From positions 1 to 42,131 of the forward strand of contig JAIECN010000004.1 of the NCBI GenBank assembly GCA_029068505.1: a stretch of 42,131 nucleotides of DNA, written 5' to 3'. Below the pieces are notes generated by a model. The model worked only from the letters and a program-made list of their open reading frames with translations, did no database searches and had not been told where the DNA came from. Source of the DNA: Alistipes sp. GTDB taxonomy: Bacteria > Bacteroidota > Bacteroidia > Bacteroidales > Rikenellaceae. Position 1 is the first letter of the stretch. Each line of letters begins with the position of its first letter. The position numbers and the translations under genes were made by a program. Shown piece after piece: positions 32,432-42,131 of this stretch.

Positions 32432-34015
32432 TCAGAACTCGCTGGCGAACGAGAACCGGATATCCTTGAAGTTCTCTTGCGCGAGGGCCAGGGCGTAGCT
32501 CGTGTCGGCCAGGAAGACGTCGCGGCCGTGCTTGTCGACGGCCATGTTGGTGTGCTTGCGTTTCTTGAAATCGGCGAGCTGCGCGGCGTTGTCGCTCTCG
32601 ATCCAGCAGGCTTTGTAGATCGAAATCGGCTCCCAGCGGCACGAGGCGTTGTATTCGTGCTCCAGTCGGTATTGGATCACTTCGAACTGGAGCGCCCCGA
32701 CGGTGCCGATGATCTTGCGGCCGTTGAGGGAGCTGGTAAAGAGTTGCGCCACGCCCTCGTCCATGAGCTGGTCGATGCCCTTGGCCAGCTGCTTGAACTT
32801 CATCGGATCGGCGTTCTCGATGTAGCGGAACTGCTCGGGGGCGAACGACGGGATGCCGGTAAACTTGAGTGCCTCGCCCTCGGTGAAGGTGTCGCCGATC
32901 TTGAAGTTGCCCGTGTCGTGCAGGCCCACGATGTCGCCCGGGAAAGCGGTGTCGATGACCGATTTCTTCTCGGCCATGAACGCCGTGGGCGACGAGAATT
33001 TCATCTGCTTGCCGCTGCGCACGTGGAGGTAGTTTTTGTTGCGCTCGAACGTGCCGGAACATATCTTCAGAAAAGCGATGCGGTCGCGGTGGTTGGGGTC
33101 CATGTTGGCGTGTATCTTGAAAACGAACCCCGTCATTTTTCCCTCCTGCGGCTCGACGGTGCGGGTTTCGGTCGGCGCCGGGCGCGGCGAGGGGGCGATG
33201 CGCACGAAGCATTCGAGCAGCTCGCGCACGCCGAAGTTGTTGACCGCCGACCCGAAGAAGACGGGCGCCAGCTCGCCCCGCAGGTAGGCGTCGCGGTCGA
33301 AGGGGTCGTAGACGCCCTCGACCAGTTCGACGTCCTGCCGCAGCTGCTCGGCGAACTGCCCGCCGATGTGTTCGGCGAGTTCGGGCGCTGCGAGGTCGGA
33401 AATCTCCACGGTCGAGGCGTCGGCCGTCTGCTTTTCGTCGGAAGTGAAGAGCGAGAGCTTCTTCTCGTAGAGGTTGTAGACCCCCTTGAACGAGGGGCCG
33501 TTGGATATGGGGAACGCCAGGGGCCGCACGCGGATGCGCAGTTCGCGCTCCACCTCGTCCAGGAGGTCGAACGGCTCCTTGGAGGGACGGTCGAGCTTGT
33601 TGATGAAGACGATGACGGGCGTTTTGCGCATGCGGCACACCTCCATGAGCTTGCGCGTCTGCGCCTCGACGCCCTTGGCGCCGTCGATGACGATGATGAC
33701 CGAATCGACGGCCGTGAGGGTGCGGTAGGTGTCCTCGGCGAAGTCTTCGTGGCCGGGCGTGTCGAGGATGTTGATCTTGCAGCCGGCGTATTCGAAGCCC
33801 ATGACGGCCGTGGCGACCGAGATGCCGCGCTGCCGCTCGATCTCCATGAAGTCGGAGGTGGCGCCTTTCTTGATCTTGTTGCTCTTCACGGCGCCGGCCA
33901 CGTGGATGGCGCCGCCGAAGAGGAGCAGCTTTTCGGTAAGGGTCGTTTTACCCGCGTCGGGGTGGGCGATCACCGCAAAGGTGCGGCGGCGGAGTATTTC
34001 GTCGTGTAAAGCCAT
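32432..34015 (-). CDS. prfC: Peptide chain release factor 3
   Basis: A 527-aa translational GTPase that recycles RF1/RF2 after peptide release. G1 is AHPDAGKTT (about 17-25), the switch region is [14 protein letters not shown]3 is DTPGHEDF and G4 is NKLDR. The C-terminal domains have [19 protein letters not shown], typical of RF3 rather than EF-G. Length is standard. The ATG lies one nucleotide after the nadB stop, indicating coupled expression. Confidence 0.96.
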   Translation of the reverse strand: MALHDEILRRRTFAVIAHPDAGKTTLTEKLLLFGGAIHVAGAVKSNKIKKGATSDFMEIERQRGISVATAVMGFEYAGCKINILDTPGHEDFAEDTYRTLTAVDSVIIVIDGAKGVEAQTRKLMEVCRMRKTPVIVFINKLDRPSKEPFDLLDEVERELRIRVRPLAFPISNGPSFKGVYNLYEKKLSLFTSDEKQTADASTVEISDLAAPELAEHIGGQFAEQLRQDVELVEGVYDPFDRDAYLRGELAPVFFGSAVNNFGVRELLECFVRIAPSPRPAPTETRTVEPQEGKMTGFVFKIHANMDPNHRDRIAFLKICSGTFERNKNYLHVRSGKQMKFSSPTAFMAEKKSVIDTAFPGDIVGLHDTGNFKIGDTFTEGEALKFTGIPSFAPEQFRYIENADPMKFKQLAKGIDQLMDEGVAQLFTSSLNGRKIIGTVGALQFEVIQYRLEHEYNASCRWEPISIYKACWIESDNAAQLADFKKRKHTNMAVDKHGRDVFLADTSYALALAQENFKDIRFSFASEF

Positions 34016-34016
34016 A

Positions 34017-35567
34017 TTAAATATAGTCCATGTTATAGTGGCAGCCCACCGACTCCTTGATTTCGCGGCCCTGCTTGATGACTAAGTAGGCCACGGCGAT
34101 CATGTTGCGCAATTCGCACAACTCGCGGTTGGGCTTGGTTTTGCCGTAGAGTTCTTCGGTCTCTTCGTAGAGGGTCGAGAGGCGGCGCATGGCGCGTTTG
34201 AGCGAGAGGTTCGAACGCACAATGCCGACGTAGTTGGACATGATGGTCTGCATCTCGCGTTTCGACTGGATGATCATGAGCATCTCCTCGGTGTGCTGCG
34301 TGCCCTCGAAATCCCAGTCGGGAATGCCTTCCTGGAACTCCACCTTGCCGAGCTGCGCCGCGGCATGGCGGGCGGCCCGGTCGGCGTAGACCACCGCTTC
34401 GATGAGCGAATTCGAAGCCAGGCGGTTGGCGCCGTGCAGCCCCGTGCAGGAGGTCTCGCCCAGGGCATAGAGACGTCGGACGGAGGTCTGTCCGTCGGTG
34501 TCGACCTTCACGCCGCCGCAGCAATAGTGCGCCGCGGGGGTCACGGGGATCAGGTCGGAGGTGATGTCGATGCCGATGGACTTGCACTTCTCGTAGATGT
34601 TGGGGAAGTGGCTCCGCACGGCGGCGGGGTCTTTGTGCGTGACGTCGAGGTAGACGAAATCTTCGCCCCGGCGGGTCATTTCGCTGTAGATGGCCCGGGC
34701 CACCACGTCGCGGGGTGCGAGCGACTTCATGGGGTGGTACTTGTCCATGAATTCCTCGCCCGATTGCAGGCGCAGGATGGCGCCGAAGCCGCGCATGGCC
34801 TCGGTGATGAGGAAGTTGGGCTTCTCGCCCGGGTTGTAGAGCGTCGTGGGGTGGAACTGGATGAACTCCATGTTCTCGGTCAGCGCCTTGGCCCGGTGGC
34901 ACATGGCGATGCCGTCGCCCGTCGCCACGACGGGGTTCGAGGTCGTGGAGTAGATGTTGCCGCAGCCGCCCGTCGCCACGACGGTGAACTTCGCCAGCAT
35001 GGTTTCGATCTCGTTGGTCTGCTCGTTGAGCACGTAGGCGCCGAAGCAGGCCAGGCCGCGGGTGTGGCGCGTGACGAACTCGCCTAAGTGGTGCTGCGTC
35101 AGCAGGTCGACGGCGAAGCGGTGTTCCAGCACCGTGATGTTCGGGTGTCTGCGCACCGACTCGATGAGCGCCCGTTCGATTTCGGCGCCCGTGAGGTCTT
35201 CGTGGTGGAGGATGCGGTGTTCGGAGTGGCCGCCCTCGCGGTTGAGTTCGAACCGGCCGTCGGGCGTCTTGTCGAAGCGCGTGCCCCAGGCGATCAGGTC
35301 GCGGATCAGCTCCGGAGCGCTCCGCACGACCAGTTCGACAGCCTCGCGGCGGCATTTCCCTGCGCCGCAGACCAGCGTGTCTTCGATGTGTTTCTCGAAC
35401 GTGTCGGGGGCGTAGGTCACCGAGCAGATGCCGCCCTGGGCATAGTTGGTGTTGCACTCCCTGATTTCGCCCTTGGTCACGACGGCGACGTGTCCGTAGG
35501 CGGCGGCTTTGAGCGCGAACGAGAGACCTGCGGCGCCGGAGCCGATGACCAAAAAGTCGGTTTTCAT
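34017..35567 (-). CDS. nadB: L-aspartate oxidase
   Basis: A 516-aa flavoprotein oxidising L-aspartate to iminoaspartate, the first step of de novo NAD synthesis; in anaerobes fumarate can be the electron acceptor. The FAD motif is [13 protein letters not shown] at the N terminus. The substrate segments are [19 protein letters not shown] and HPTTLYNPG, and [19 protein letters not shown] lies in the FAD-binding C-terminal part of the flavoprotein domain. The C-terminal helical domain is complete. The ATG at 35567 is the family start. nadA and nadC are not adjacent; instead prfC follows by one nucleotide. Divergent from queA with overlapping promoters. Confidence 0.95.
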   Translation of the reverse strand: MKTDFLVIGSGAAGLSFALKAAAYGHVAVVTKGEIRECNTNYAQGGICSVTYAPDTFEKHIEDTLVCGAGKCRREAVELVVRSAPELIRDLIAWGTRFDKTPDGRFELNREGGHSEHRILHHEDLTGAEIERALIESVRRHPNITVLEHRFAVDLLTQHHLGEFVTRHTRGLACFGAYVLNEQTNEIETMLAKFTVVATGGCGNIYSTTSNPVVATGDGIAMCHRAKALTENMEFIQFHPTTLYNPGEKPNFLITEAMRGFGAILRLQSGEEFMDKYHPMKSLAPRDVVARAIYSEMTRRGEDFVYLDVTHKDPAAVRSHFPNIYEKCKSIGIDITSDLIPVTPAAHYCCGGVKVDTDGQTSVRRLYALGETSCTGLHGANRLASNSLIEAVVYADRAARHAAAQLGKVEFQEGIPDWDFEGTQHTEEMLMIIQSKREMQTIMSNYVGIVRSNLSLKRAMRRLSTLYEETEELYGKTKPNRELCELRNMIAVAYLVIKQGREIKESVGCHYNMDYI

Positions 35568-35589
35568 CGATTCGAACCTTTTTAATGCG

Positions 35590-35618
35590 TTGCAAAGATA
35601 CGAAAAATAGTAACTTTG
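35590..35618 (+). promoter_or_regulatory. queA promoter
   Basis: TTG at 35590-35592, an 18-nt spacer and TAACTTTG at 35611-35618, 21 nt before the queA ATG. Confidence 0.72.
35593..35600 (-). promoter_or_regulatory. -7 box (TATCTTTG) of nadB-prfC
   Basis: A minus-strand exact TAnnTTTG match, 25 nt before the nadB ATG. It lies inside the spacer of the queA promoter, so the two promoters physically overlap. No clear -33 TTG was found for it. Confidence 0.6.
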
Positions 35619-35639
35619 CGGCACTATTGGGAACAAAAT

Positions 35640-36851
35640 ATGGAACGACACATAGCCATAGACGACTATCGCTACAACCTGCCGGACGACCGGATAGCGA
35701 AATTCCCGCTTGCCGAGCGGAGCGCATCGAAACTGCTGGTGTGGCACGCCGGCCAGATCGGGGAGCGCCGTTTCGCCGACATCGGCGACGTGCTGCCTGC
35801 CGGAGAACTGCTGGTGTTCAACAACACCAAGGTGATCCGTGCGCGGATCATCATGCACAAGCCCTCGGGCGCCCGCATCGAGGTGTTCTGCCTCGAACCC
35901 CACGCTCCGGCCGACTACGAACGGGCGTTCGCCGTGACGGGCAGCTGCGAGTGGTCGTGCATCGTGGGCAACGTGAAAAAATGGAAAGAGGGCCCCGTGC
36001 AGATCGATTTCGAGTACGACGGGCGGCCCGAGCATCTGCGGGCTTTTCTGGTCGGCGAATCCGGCCGCGAGCGCATCGTGCGTTTCGAGTGGTCGGCGCC
36101 GCTGACGTTCGGGCGGCTGCTCGAATGCTTGGGCCGCATACCGATTCCGCCCTATCTCAATCGCGAGAGCCAGGAGATCGACAACACGCGCTATCAGACG
36201 GTCTATTCCAAGTTCGAGGGTTCGGTGGCGGCGCCGACGGCCGGGCTGCACTTCACGCCGGAACTCATCGAAGCGATGAAGACGCGCGGCTTCGGGTTCG
36301 AGGAGGTCACGCTGCATGTGGGGGCGGGTACGTTTCTGCCGGTCAAGGAGGCGGATGCTGCGCGCCATCCGATGCACACCGAGCACTTCGAGGTGCGGCG
36401 CTCGACGGTGGCGCGGCTGCTCGAAAAATGGGGGCATGTCACGGCTGTGGGGACGACGTCGGTGCGGACGCTCGAATCGCTGGCGGCCCTGGCGTGGCGC
36501 ATCCGCACTTCGGGAACGCCCGACGCGGAGCGCGTGATCGGGCAGTGGGAACTGTACGACATTCCGCACGAATTTTCGGGCCGCGATGCGCTGACCGAGC
36601 TGCTGGGCTACATGGATGCGCACGGACTCGACCGGCTGAAGGCGGCGACGCAGATCATGATTACACCCCTGGGCTACGAATTCCGCATCGTGAGCAACAT
36701 AGTCACCAACTTCCACCAGCCGTCGTCGACGCTGCTGCTGCTGGTCGCGGCCTACGTGGGCGACGATTGGCGGCGCATCTACGACTACGCCCTTTCGCAC
36801 GATTTCCGTTTTCTGAGCTACGGCGACTCGTCGGTGCTGATGCGGGATTGA
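35640..36851 (+). CDS. queA: tRNA preQ1(34) S-adenosylmethionine ribosyltransferase-isomerase
   Basis: A 403-aa QueA that transfers and rearranges the ribosyl part of SAM onto preQ1 in tRNA, giving epoxyqueuosine. Recognisable are the N-terminal YRYNLPDDRIAKFPLAERS and the RNA-binding LLVFNNTKVIRARI. PTAGLHFTPELI and VTLHVGAGTFLPVK are the family hallmarks, along with the C-terminal NFHQPSSTLLLLV. At about 403 residues it is longer than E. coli QueA (about 356), with an internal stretch around LLVWHAG..PHAPADYERAF. It works directly after Tgt, encoded elsewhere in the window. Confidence 0.95.
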   Translation: MERHIAIDDYRYNLPDDRIAKFPLAERSASKLLVWHAGQIGERRFADIGDVLPAGELLVFNNTKVIRARIIMHKPSGARIEVFCLEPHAPADYERAFAVTGSCEWSCIVGNVKKWKEGPVQIDFEYDGRPEHLRAFLVGESGRERIVRFEWSAPLTFGRLLECLGRIPIPPYLNRESQEIDNTRYQTVYSKFEGSVAAPTAGLHFTPELIEAMKTRGFGFEEVTLHVGAGTFLPVKEADAARHPMHTEHFEVRRSTVARLLEKWGHVTAVGTTSVRTLESLAALAWRIRTSGTPDAERVIGQWELYDIPHEFSGRDALTELLGYMDAHGLDRLKAATQIMITPLGYEFRIVSNIVTNFHQPSSTLLLLVAAYVGDDWRRIYDYALSHDFRFLSYGDSSVLMRD

Positions 36852-36871
36852 CCGGAAATCCGGGCAAAACG

Positions 36872-36908
36872 AGAGGGACGTTCCTTACAATGGAACGTCC
36901 CTCTTTTG
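36872..36908. terminator. Bidirectional terminator, queA / outer-membrane protein
   Basis: A 13-bp stem (AGAGGGACGTTCC at 36872-36884 with 36892-36904) and a 7-nt loop. T runs flank it in both directions (plus: TCTTTTG; minus: CGTTTTG), and it lies between two convergent genes. Confidence 0.92.
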
Positions 36909-36922
36909 TTGTCGGTCGGGAT

Positions 36923-37525
36923 TTAGAAGTTGTAGCCTACGCTGATGGAGAAGCTGCTGTTGCGCAGCGTGCCCTCGCCGTCGCTCTCCTTTAAAAGATT
37001 CAGGCAGCCGATGTCGTAGCCCAGTCCGAAGTAGATGCGCTTCCAGACGACGCCCGCACCCAGACGCACGCCCAGGTCAGAGCGTTTCAGTTCTCCGTCG
37101 CTGCCGAAGATGTCGAACTTTGCATCTTCGAATTTCGCCTTGCCGCCGATGCCGATGCCGTAGTAAAGGCCTGCGAAGGGCTGGATTGTAACCACGTCTT
37201 TGATGTTGAAGTGGTAGTTTACCAACGCGGGAATTTGCAGATAGGAAGGACGGAAACTCACGCCCTCGATTTTGCCGCCGCGGCTCGAAAAGGCGAGACC
37301 GGTTTCGAGGTAGAAAGGCAGTTTGCCGGAGAGCAGGATCTGGTCGGAAACGGCGATGTGGAACGCAGCCCGGGATTTGGAGCTGATGGATACCCCCTCG
37401 GCCGAAATCGAATAGTTCGACAGGTTGAGACCGGCGCGGACCCCCAGGATGTTCTTTTTGAAACTTTGTGCCGAAACGGCGTTCGCCAACAGGATGGCGG
37501 TCACGACAAGTAATGCTTTTCGCAT
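36923..37525 (-). CDS. PorT-like outer-membrane beta-barrel protein
   Basis: A 200-aa protein with a signal peptide (MRKALLVVTAILLANAVSAQ) and alternating beta-strands such as NILGVRAGLNLSNYSI, LPFYLETGLAFSSRGG, TIQPFAGLYYGIGIGG and DLGVRLGAGVVWKRIYFGLGYDIG. It ends in an aromatic residue (SISVGYNF), the outer-membrane insertion signal. This fits the outer membrane beta-barrel/PorT-like family of Bacteroidota with about eight strands. The ligand is unknown. Its promoter carries a poly-G tract that could vary its expression (see findings). Single-gene unit. Confidence 0.87.
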   Translation of the reverse strand: MRKALLVVTAILLANAVSAQSFKKNILGVRAGLNLSNYSISAEGVSISSKSRAAFHIAVSDQILLSGKLPFYLETGLAFSSRGGKIEGVSFRPSYLQIPALVNYHFNIKDVVTIQPFAGLYYGIGIGGKAKFEDAKFDIFGSDGELKRSDLGVRLGAGVVWKRIYFGLGYDIGCLNLLKESDGEGTLRNSSFSISVGYNF

Positions 37526-37556
37526 GATTTAAGGGATTTTTGGGTTGTTCGTGTGG

Positions 37557-37586
37557 CAAATATAGGTAAAAAATCCCCCCCCCAAA
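37557..37586 (-). promoter_or_regulatory. Promoter with a 9-G tract in the spacer, outer-membrane protein gene
   Basis: Minus strand: TTTG (37586-37583), an 18-nt spacer, then TATATTTG (37564-37557), 31 nt before the ATG. The final G of TTTG begins a run of nine G (37583-37575), so the run forms the first half of the spacer. Length change of the run would alter the -33/-7 distance. Confidence 0.72.
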
Positions 37587-37769
37587 TTTTTTGCGGACAA
37601 AATCCAATATTGGTTTGTATATTGTTGATTTTCAATCATGTGTGTTGGCGGCTGAAAAAGCTGTACCGGTCGGTTTTGCGAAGCGGGGGCGGCGACCGGA
37701 TGGCAGGGTAGTTTGCAGCCGATGCGTGAAAAAAATAACAGCGGACATCCGCAATTCGCAATTATTTTG

Positions 37770-39215
<1,446 letters not shown>

Positions 39216-39236
39216 GTTTCGCACTTCGATAATCGG

Positions 39237-39271
39237 TTCCGGCAGTCTGCAACAGGCTGCCGGAATTTTTT
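39237..39271 (+). terminator. Intrinsic terminator after eno
   Basis: TTCCGGCAG (39237-39245) pairs with CTGCCGGAA (39257-39265) across an 11-nt loop, followed by six T. Confidence 0.92.
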
Positions 39272-39489
39272 GTCTGTAACAAGGCCCCGGTATCGGCTCT
39301 TGCGCCTACTGCGGCTCTTGGAGCCGTGCGGGCCGCAGCCTTCCCCGGCGGAGGCCCGCAAATGCGTGCCCCGCAGGCTGCGTCCGAAAACCATGTTTGC
39401 CCAGTGTTTTTTGCCGCAACCTTGGCTGCATCTGCTTTTGACGGGGCGGCGTTTTGAAATCCCGAACCGTTATCGTATTTTTACCGGCG

Positions 39490-40755
39490 ATGAAGAAAAG
39501 TAAGGATATTTTCACTTTCCGCGATGCGGAAAAACTGGTCGGCCCCGTGGCCTTTACAACCATGTTGAAGCCGGCCGGCTCGGCCTGCAACCTCGATTGC
39601 CGCTATTGCTATTACCTCGATAAAGCGGCGCAGTATGGCGGTCGGCAGGCCGTGATGAACGACGAGCTGCTGGAACTCTATGTCCGCCAATACATCGAAG
39701 CCAACGAAGTGCCGACCGTGCAGTTTTGTTGGCATGGCGGGGAGCCGTTGTTGCTGGGTCTCGACTTTTATCGTCGGGCGATCGCGCTGCAACAGCAATA
39801 TGCCGATGGCAAACGGATCGAAAACACGTTGCAGACCAACGGCATGCTGGTCGACGAGGCGTGGTGCGAATTTTTCGCTGCGAACGATTTTCTGGTGGGT
39901 GTTTCGCTCGACGGCCCCGAGGATATTCATGATGCGTTCCGTGTGACCCGGGGCGGTGCGCCGACGTTCGGGCGCGTGATGCGTACGATCGGGCTGTTGC
40001 GCGACTTCGGCGTGGAATACAACACGTTGAGCGTGGCGAGCCGTCTTTGCGAAGGGCGCGGCGACGAAATCTATCGGTTCTTCCGCGATACGGTCGGCAG
40101 CCGCTACATGCAATTCCTGCCTGCCGTGGAGCATGTCGTGGAGTACCCCGGCGGGCATCGTCCGACGATCGTGCCGCCCGACCGCGAGGGCGCCCGGCTC
40201 GCCGACTGGTCGATCACGGCACAGGGGTACGGCGATTTTCTGTGCGACATTTTCGACCGATGGGTGGTAAGCGACGTGGGCAGATGCTATGTACAGCTGT
40301 TCGAAGCCACGCTGGCGCAATGGTGCGGCGTGCCTCCGGGCGTCTGTTCGATGGGCGAGACGTGCGGCGACGCGCTGGTCGTGGAGCATAACGGCGATGT
40401 CTATTCCTGCGACCACTTTGTGTATCCCGAATATTTGTTGGGCAACATCCGCGAAACGCCTCTTGCTGAAATCTATCGGTCGCAAAAGCGCCGCGACTTC
40501 GGGCTGGCGAAGCGCAATGCGCTGCCTGCGGAGTGTCTGCGCTGCAAATATTATTTCGCCTGCCGTGGCGAATGCCCGAAACACCGGTTCGAAACGGGAG
40601 CGGACGGATGCCGCAAAAATTCGCTCTGCGAGGGCCTGATGCGCTATTTCCGCCATGCCGAACCTTATATGGATCGCATGCGCGAACTGCTGGCCGAAAA
40701 TGAATCCCCGGCGTGGGTAATGCCTTTCGCCCGGGCGAGAATGGGGCTGGAATAA
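39490..40755 (+). CDS. Anaerobic sulfatase-maturating enzyme (radical SAM/SPASM)
   Basis: A 421-aa anSME-type enzyme that converts an active-site Cys or Ser of sulfatases to formylglycine. The radical SAM motif is CNLDCRYCYY (Cys33, 37, 40), with WHGGEPLLLG as the SAM-binding region and QTNGMLVDEAW. The C-terminal SPASM domain supplies further cysteines: CSMGETCGD, VYSCDHFVYPEYLLGN and CLRCKYYFACRGECPKHRF. The ATG at 39490 (MKKSKDIFTF) is chosen over an upstream in-frame ATG. No sulfatase gene of the formylglycine type is adjacent; the LTA-synthase-like gene 23 kb away does not need this modification. Substrates must lie outside the window. Confidence 0.92.
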   Translation: MKKSKDIFTFRDAEKLVGPVAFTTMLKPAGSACNLDCRYCYYLDKAAQYGGRQAVMNDELLELYVRQYIEANEVPTVQFCWHGGEPLLLGLDFYRRAIALQQQYADGKRIENTLQTNGMLVDEAWCEFFAANDFLVGVSLDGPEDIHDAFRVTRGGAPTFGRVMRTIGLLRDFGVEYNTLSVASRLCEGRGDEIYRFFRDTVGSRYMQFLPAVEHVVEYPGGHRPTIVPPDREGARLADWSITAQGYGDFLCDIFDRWVVSDVGRCYVQLFEATLAQWCGVPPGVCSMGETCGDALVVEHNGDVYSCDHFVYPEYLLGNIRETPLAEIYRSQKRRDFGLAKRNALPAECLRCKYYFACRGECPKHRFETGADGCRKNSLCEGLMRYFRHAEPYMDRMRELLAENESPAWVMPFARARMGLE

Positions 40756-40770
40756 AAACACTTTGAGTCT

Positions 40771-40890
40771 ATCCGAATTTCTCGGAATTTCTCGGAATTT
40801 CTCGGAATTTCTCCGAGTTTTCCGTGCTTTCCCGAGTTTTCCCGAATTTCTCTGGATTTCCCCAAGTCTCTCCTGGGTCTTCCTGGGCGC
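40771..40890. repeat. Decaying 10-bp tandem repeat, about 12 units
   Basis: Three exact copies of CTCGGAATTT (40781-40810) are flanked by one variant before (ATCCGAATTT) and about eight progressively degenerate 10-bp units after (CTCCGAGTTT, TCCGTGCTTT, CCCGAGTTTT and so on). The strand is pyrimidine-rich and its T tracts recur every 10 bp, one helical turn. The open frames across it in both directions are repeat artefacts. It lies between the sulfatase maturase gene and the tRNA-His terminator. Confidence 0.85.
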
Positions 40891-40961
40891 AAGGGGTGTG
40901 ATGGGTGCGCGGGCAGCCCGGTCGGGCGGCAAGCATCGGCACGACCGTTTGTTGGGAAATG

Positions 40962-40991
40962 AAAAAAGAGATTCCTGCAAAGGAATCTCTT
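40962..40991 (-). terminator. Terminator of tRNA-His
   Basis: A 10-bp stem (AAGAGATTCC at 40966-40975 with GGAATCTCTT at 40982-40991) and a 6-nt loop. On the minus strand it runs directly into a T tract (complement of 40962-40967). It starts 9 nt after the tRNA 3' end. Confidence 0.9.
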
Positions 40992-40999
40992 CGTTTTCG

Positions 41000-41074
<75 letters not shown>

Positions 41075-41103
41075 GTCTATACGGCGCGTGCCGTATCGGG
41101 ATG

Positions 41104-41135
41104 CAAATGTAATACACTTTTTCGCTTTTGCCAAA
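41104..41135 (-). promoter_or_regulatory. Promoter of tRNA-His
   Basis: Minus strand: TTTG at 41135-41132, a 20-nt spacer, then TACATTTG at 41111-41104. It lies 30 nt upstream of the mature tRNA 5' end. The leader contains a perfect hairpin ATACGGC-GCGT-GCCGTAT at 41079-41096. Confidence 0.75.
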
Positions 41136-41195
41136 TAAAACGGACGAAAAATCGAAACGGCCCTCCGGAATGTGACAAAATGGCAGGTCGATCTG

Positions 41196-41203
41196 TATCT
41201 TTG
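41196..41203 (+). promoter_or_regulatory. -7 box (TATCTTTG) of groES-groEL
   Basis: Exact TAnnTTTG match, leaving a leader of about 155-160 nt. No CIRCE inverted repeat (HrcA operator) was found between it and groES. Confidence 0.55.
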
Positions 41204-41367
41204 TCAGCGCAAAGCCGGCGAAATCTGCCAAAAACGGGTTGGCACACCTATTGATGAATAGAGAGTTGCGAACGGAAACCGGATTCGGGGGCCGGATCGG
41301 AAAAGAGTCGGAAAAACAGAATTTCGAATATCGAGGAAACATACATAACTTAACAATTGGAAAAACT

Positions 41368-41637
41368 ATGAACGTAAAACCCTTATCGGATCGCGTGCTG
41401 ATTCTGCCGAATCCCGCGGAAGAGAAGACGGCCGGCGGCCTCATCATCCCCGACACGGCCAAGGAAAAACCCCTCGCAGGCAAAGTGATCGCCGCAGGCC
41501 CCGGCACCAAGGAGGTGCAGATGGAGGTCAAGGCGGGCGATCAGGTGCTCTATGGCAAGTATGCAGGCCAGGAGATTCAGATCGACGGGGTGGACTACCT
41601 GATCATGAAGCAGAACGATATTTTGGCAATCATCTAA
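41368..41637 (+). CDS. groES: Co-chaperonin GroES
   Basis: An 89-aa Hsp10 that caps the GroEL chamber. Family features are [33 protein letters not shown], in which the mobile loop GGLIIP contacts GroEL, and [31 protein letters not shown] at the C terminus. The ATG at 41368 is the conserved start, preceded by an A-rich leader with no Shine-Dalgarno; the in-frame upstream extension is not conserved. groEL follows after 12 nt. Confidence 0.97.
   Translation: MNVKPLSDRVLILPNPAEEKTAGGLIIPDTAKEKPLAGKVIAAGPGTKEVQMEVKAGDQVLYGKYAGQEIQIDGVDYLIMKQNDILAII

Positions 41638-42131
<494 letters not shown>

Noticed and set aside
32477..34009. Plus-strand open frame of about 510 codons opposite prfC
   Set aside because: Antisense shadow of a perfectly conserved prfC; no motif, unnatural composition.

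Overview
The window looks like a chromosomal core region of a GC-rich member of the Bacteroidota, most likely a Rikenellaceae/Alistipes-type gut anaerobe. The lineage call rests on repeated TAnnTTTG -7 boxes (several with a TTG/TTTG about 18-21 bp upstream), an almost complete lack of Shine-Dalgarno sequences, Bacteroidota-restricted families (DUF4271, DUF3467, DUF6198/YczE-like, PorT-like beta-barrel) and the conserved DUF4271-hemD-rnpA-yidD order. The genus is an inference. I see no insertion sequence, prophage, plasmid gene or CRISPR array.

Layout. 1-1.2 kb: 3' part of a YeiH-type transporter. 7.4-1.2 kb (minus): tgt, LptF/G permease, PASTA protein, rluD-type synthase, ygiQ. 7.6-10 kb (plus): membrane glycosyltransferase, ECF-type sigma factor, rsmG. 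11.6-10 kb (minus): rlmN, and a secreted thioredoxin-like protein. 11.8-18.5 kb (plus): tonB, then hflX-upp-alkaline-phosphatase-superfamily membrane enzyme, then a hemerythrin/LuxR fusion overlapping a CDF metal exporter. 26.8-18.6 kb (minus): a ten-gene run lysE-like, cmk, ispH, small membrane protein, S41 protease, histidine kinase, DUF4271, hemD-like, rnpA, yidD. 27-31.6 kb: DUF3467 (plus), lnt-folC (minus), a sugar-nucleotidyltransferase-like gene (plus). 35.6-31.7 kb (minus): nadB, prfC, YczE-like. 35.6-42.1 kb: queA (plus), a small outer-membrane barrel (minus), eno and an anaerobic sulfatase maturase (plus), tRNA-His (minus), groES and the start of groEL (plus).

Most of the content is housekeeping: queuosine modification (tgt and queA at separate loci), rRNA/tRNA maturation (rsmG, rlmN, rluD-type, rnpA), envelope biogenesis (Lpt permease, lnt, yidD, tonB, S41 protease), isoprenoid, folate, NAD and pyrimidine metabolism, glycolysis and chaperonins. 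The points most worth following up are: a 9-nt poly-G tract inside the -33/-7 spacer of the outer-membrane protein promoter (possible phase variation); a hemerythrin domain fused to a LuxR-type DNA-binding domain and translationally coupled to a metal exporter; a strong Shine-Dalgarno plus TTG start on the hemD-like gene in a lineage that rarely uses Shine-Dalgarno; loss of the zinc cysteines in Tgt; a helically phased 10-bp tandem repeat between the sulfatase maturase and tRNA-His; and a tandemly duplicated hairpin-bearing intergenic element at 26.87-27.02 kb.
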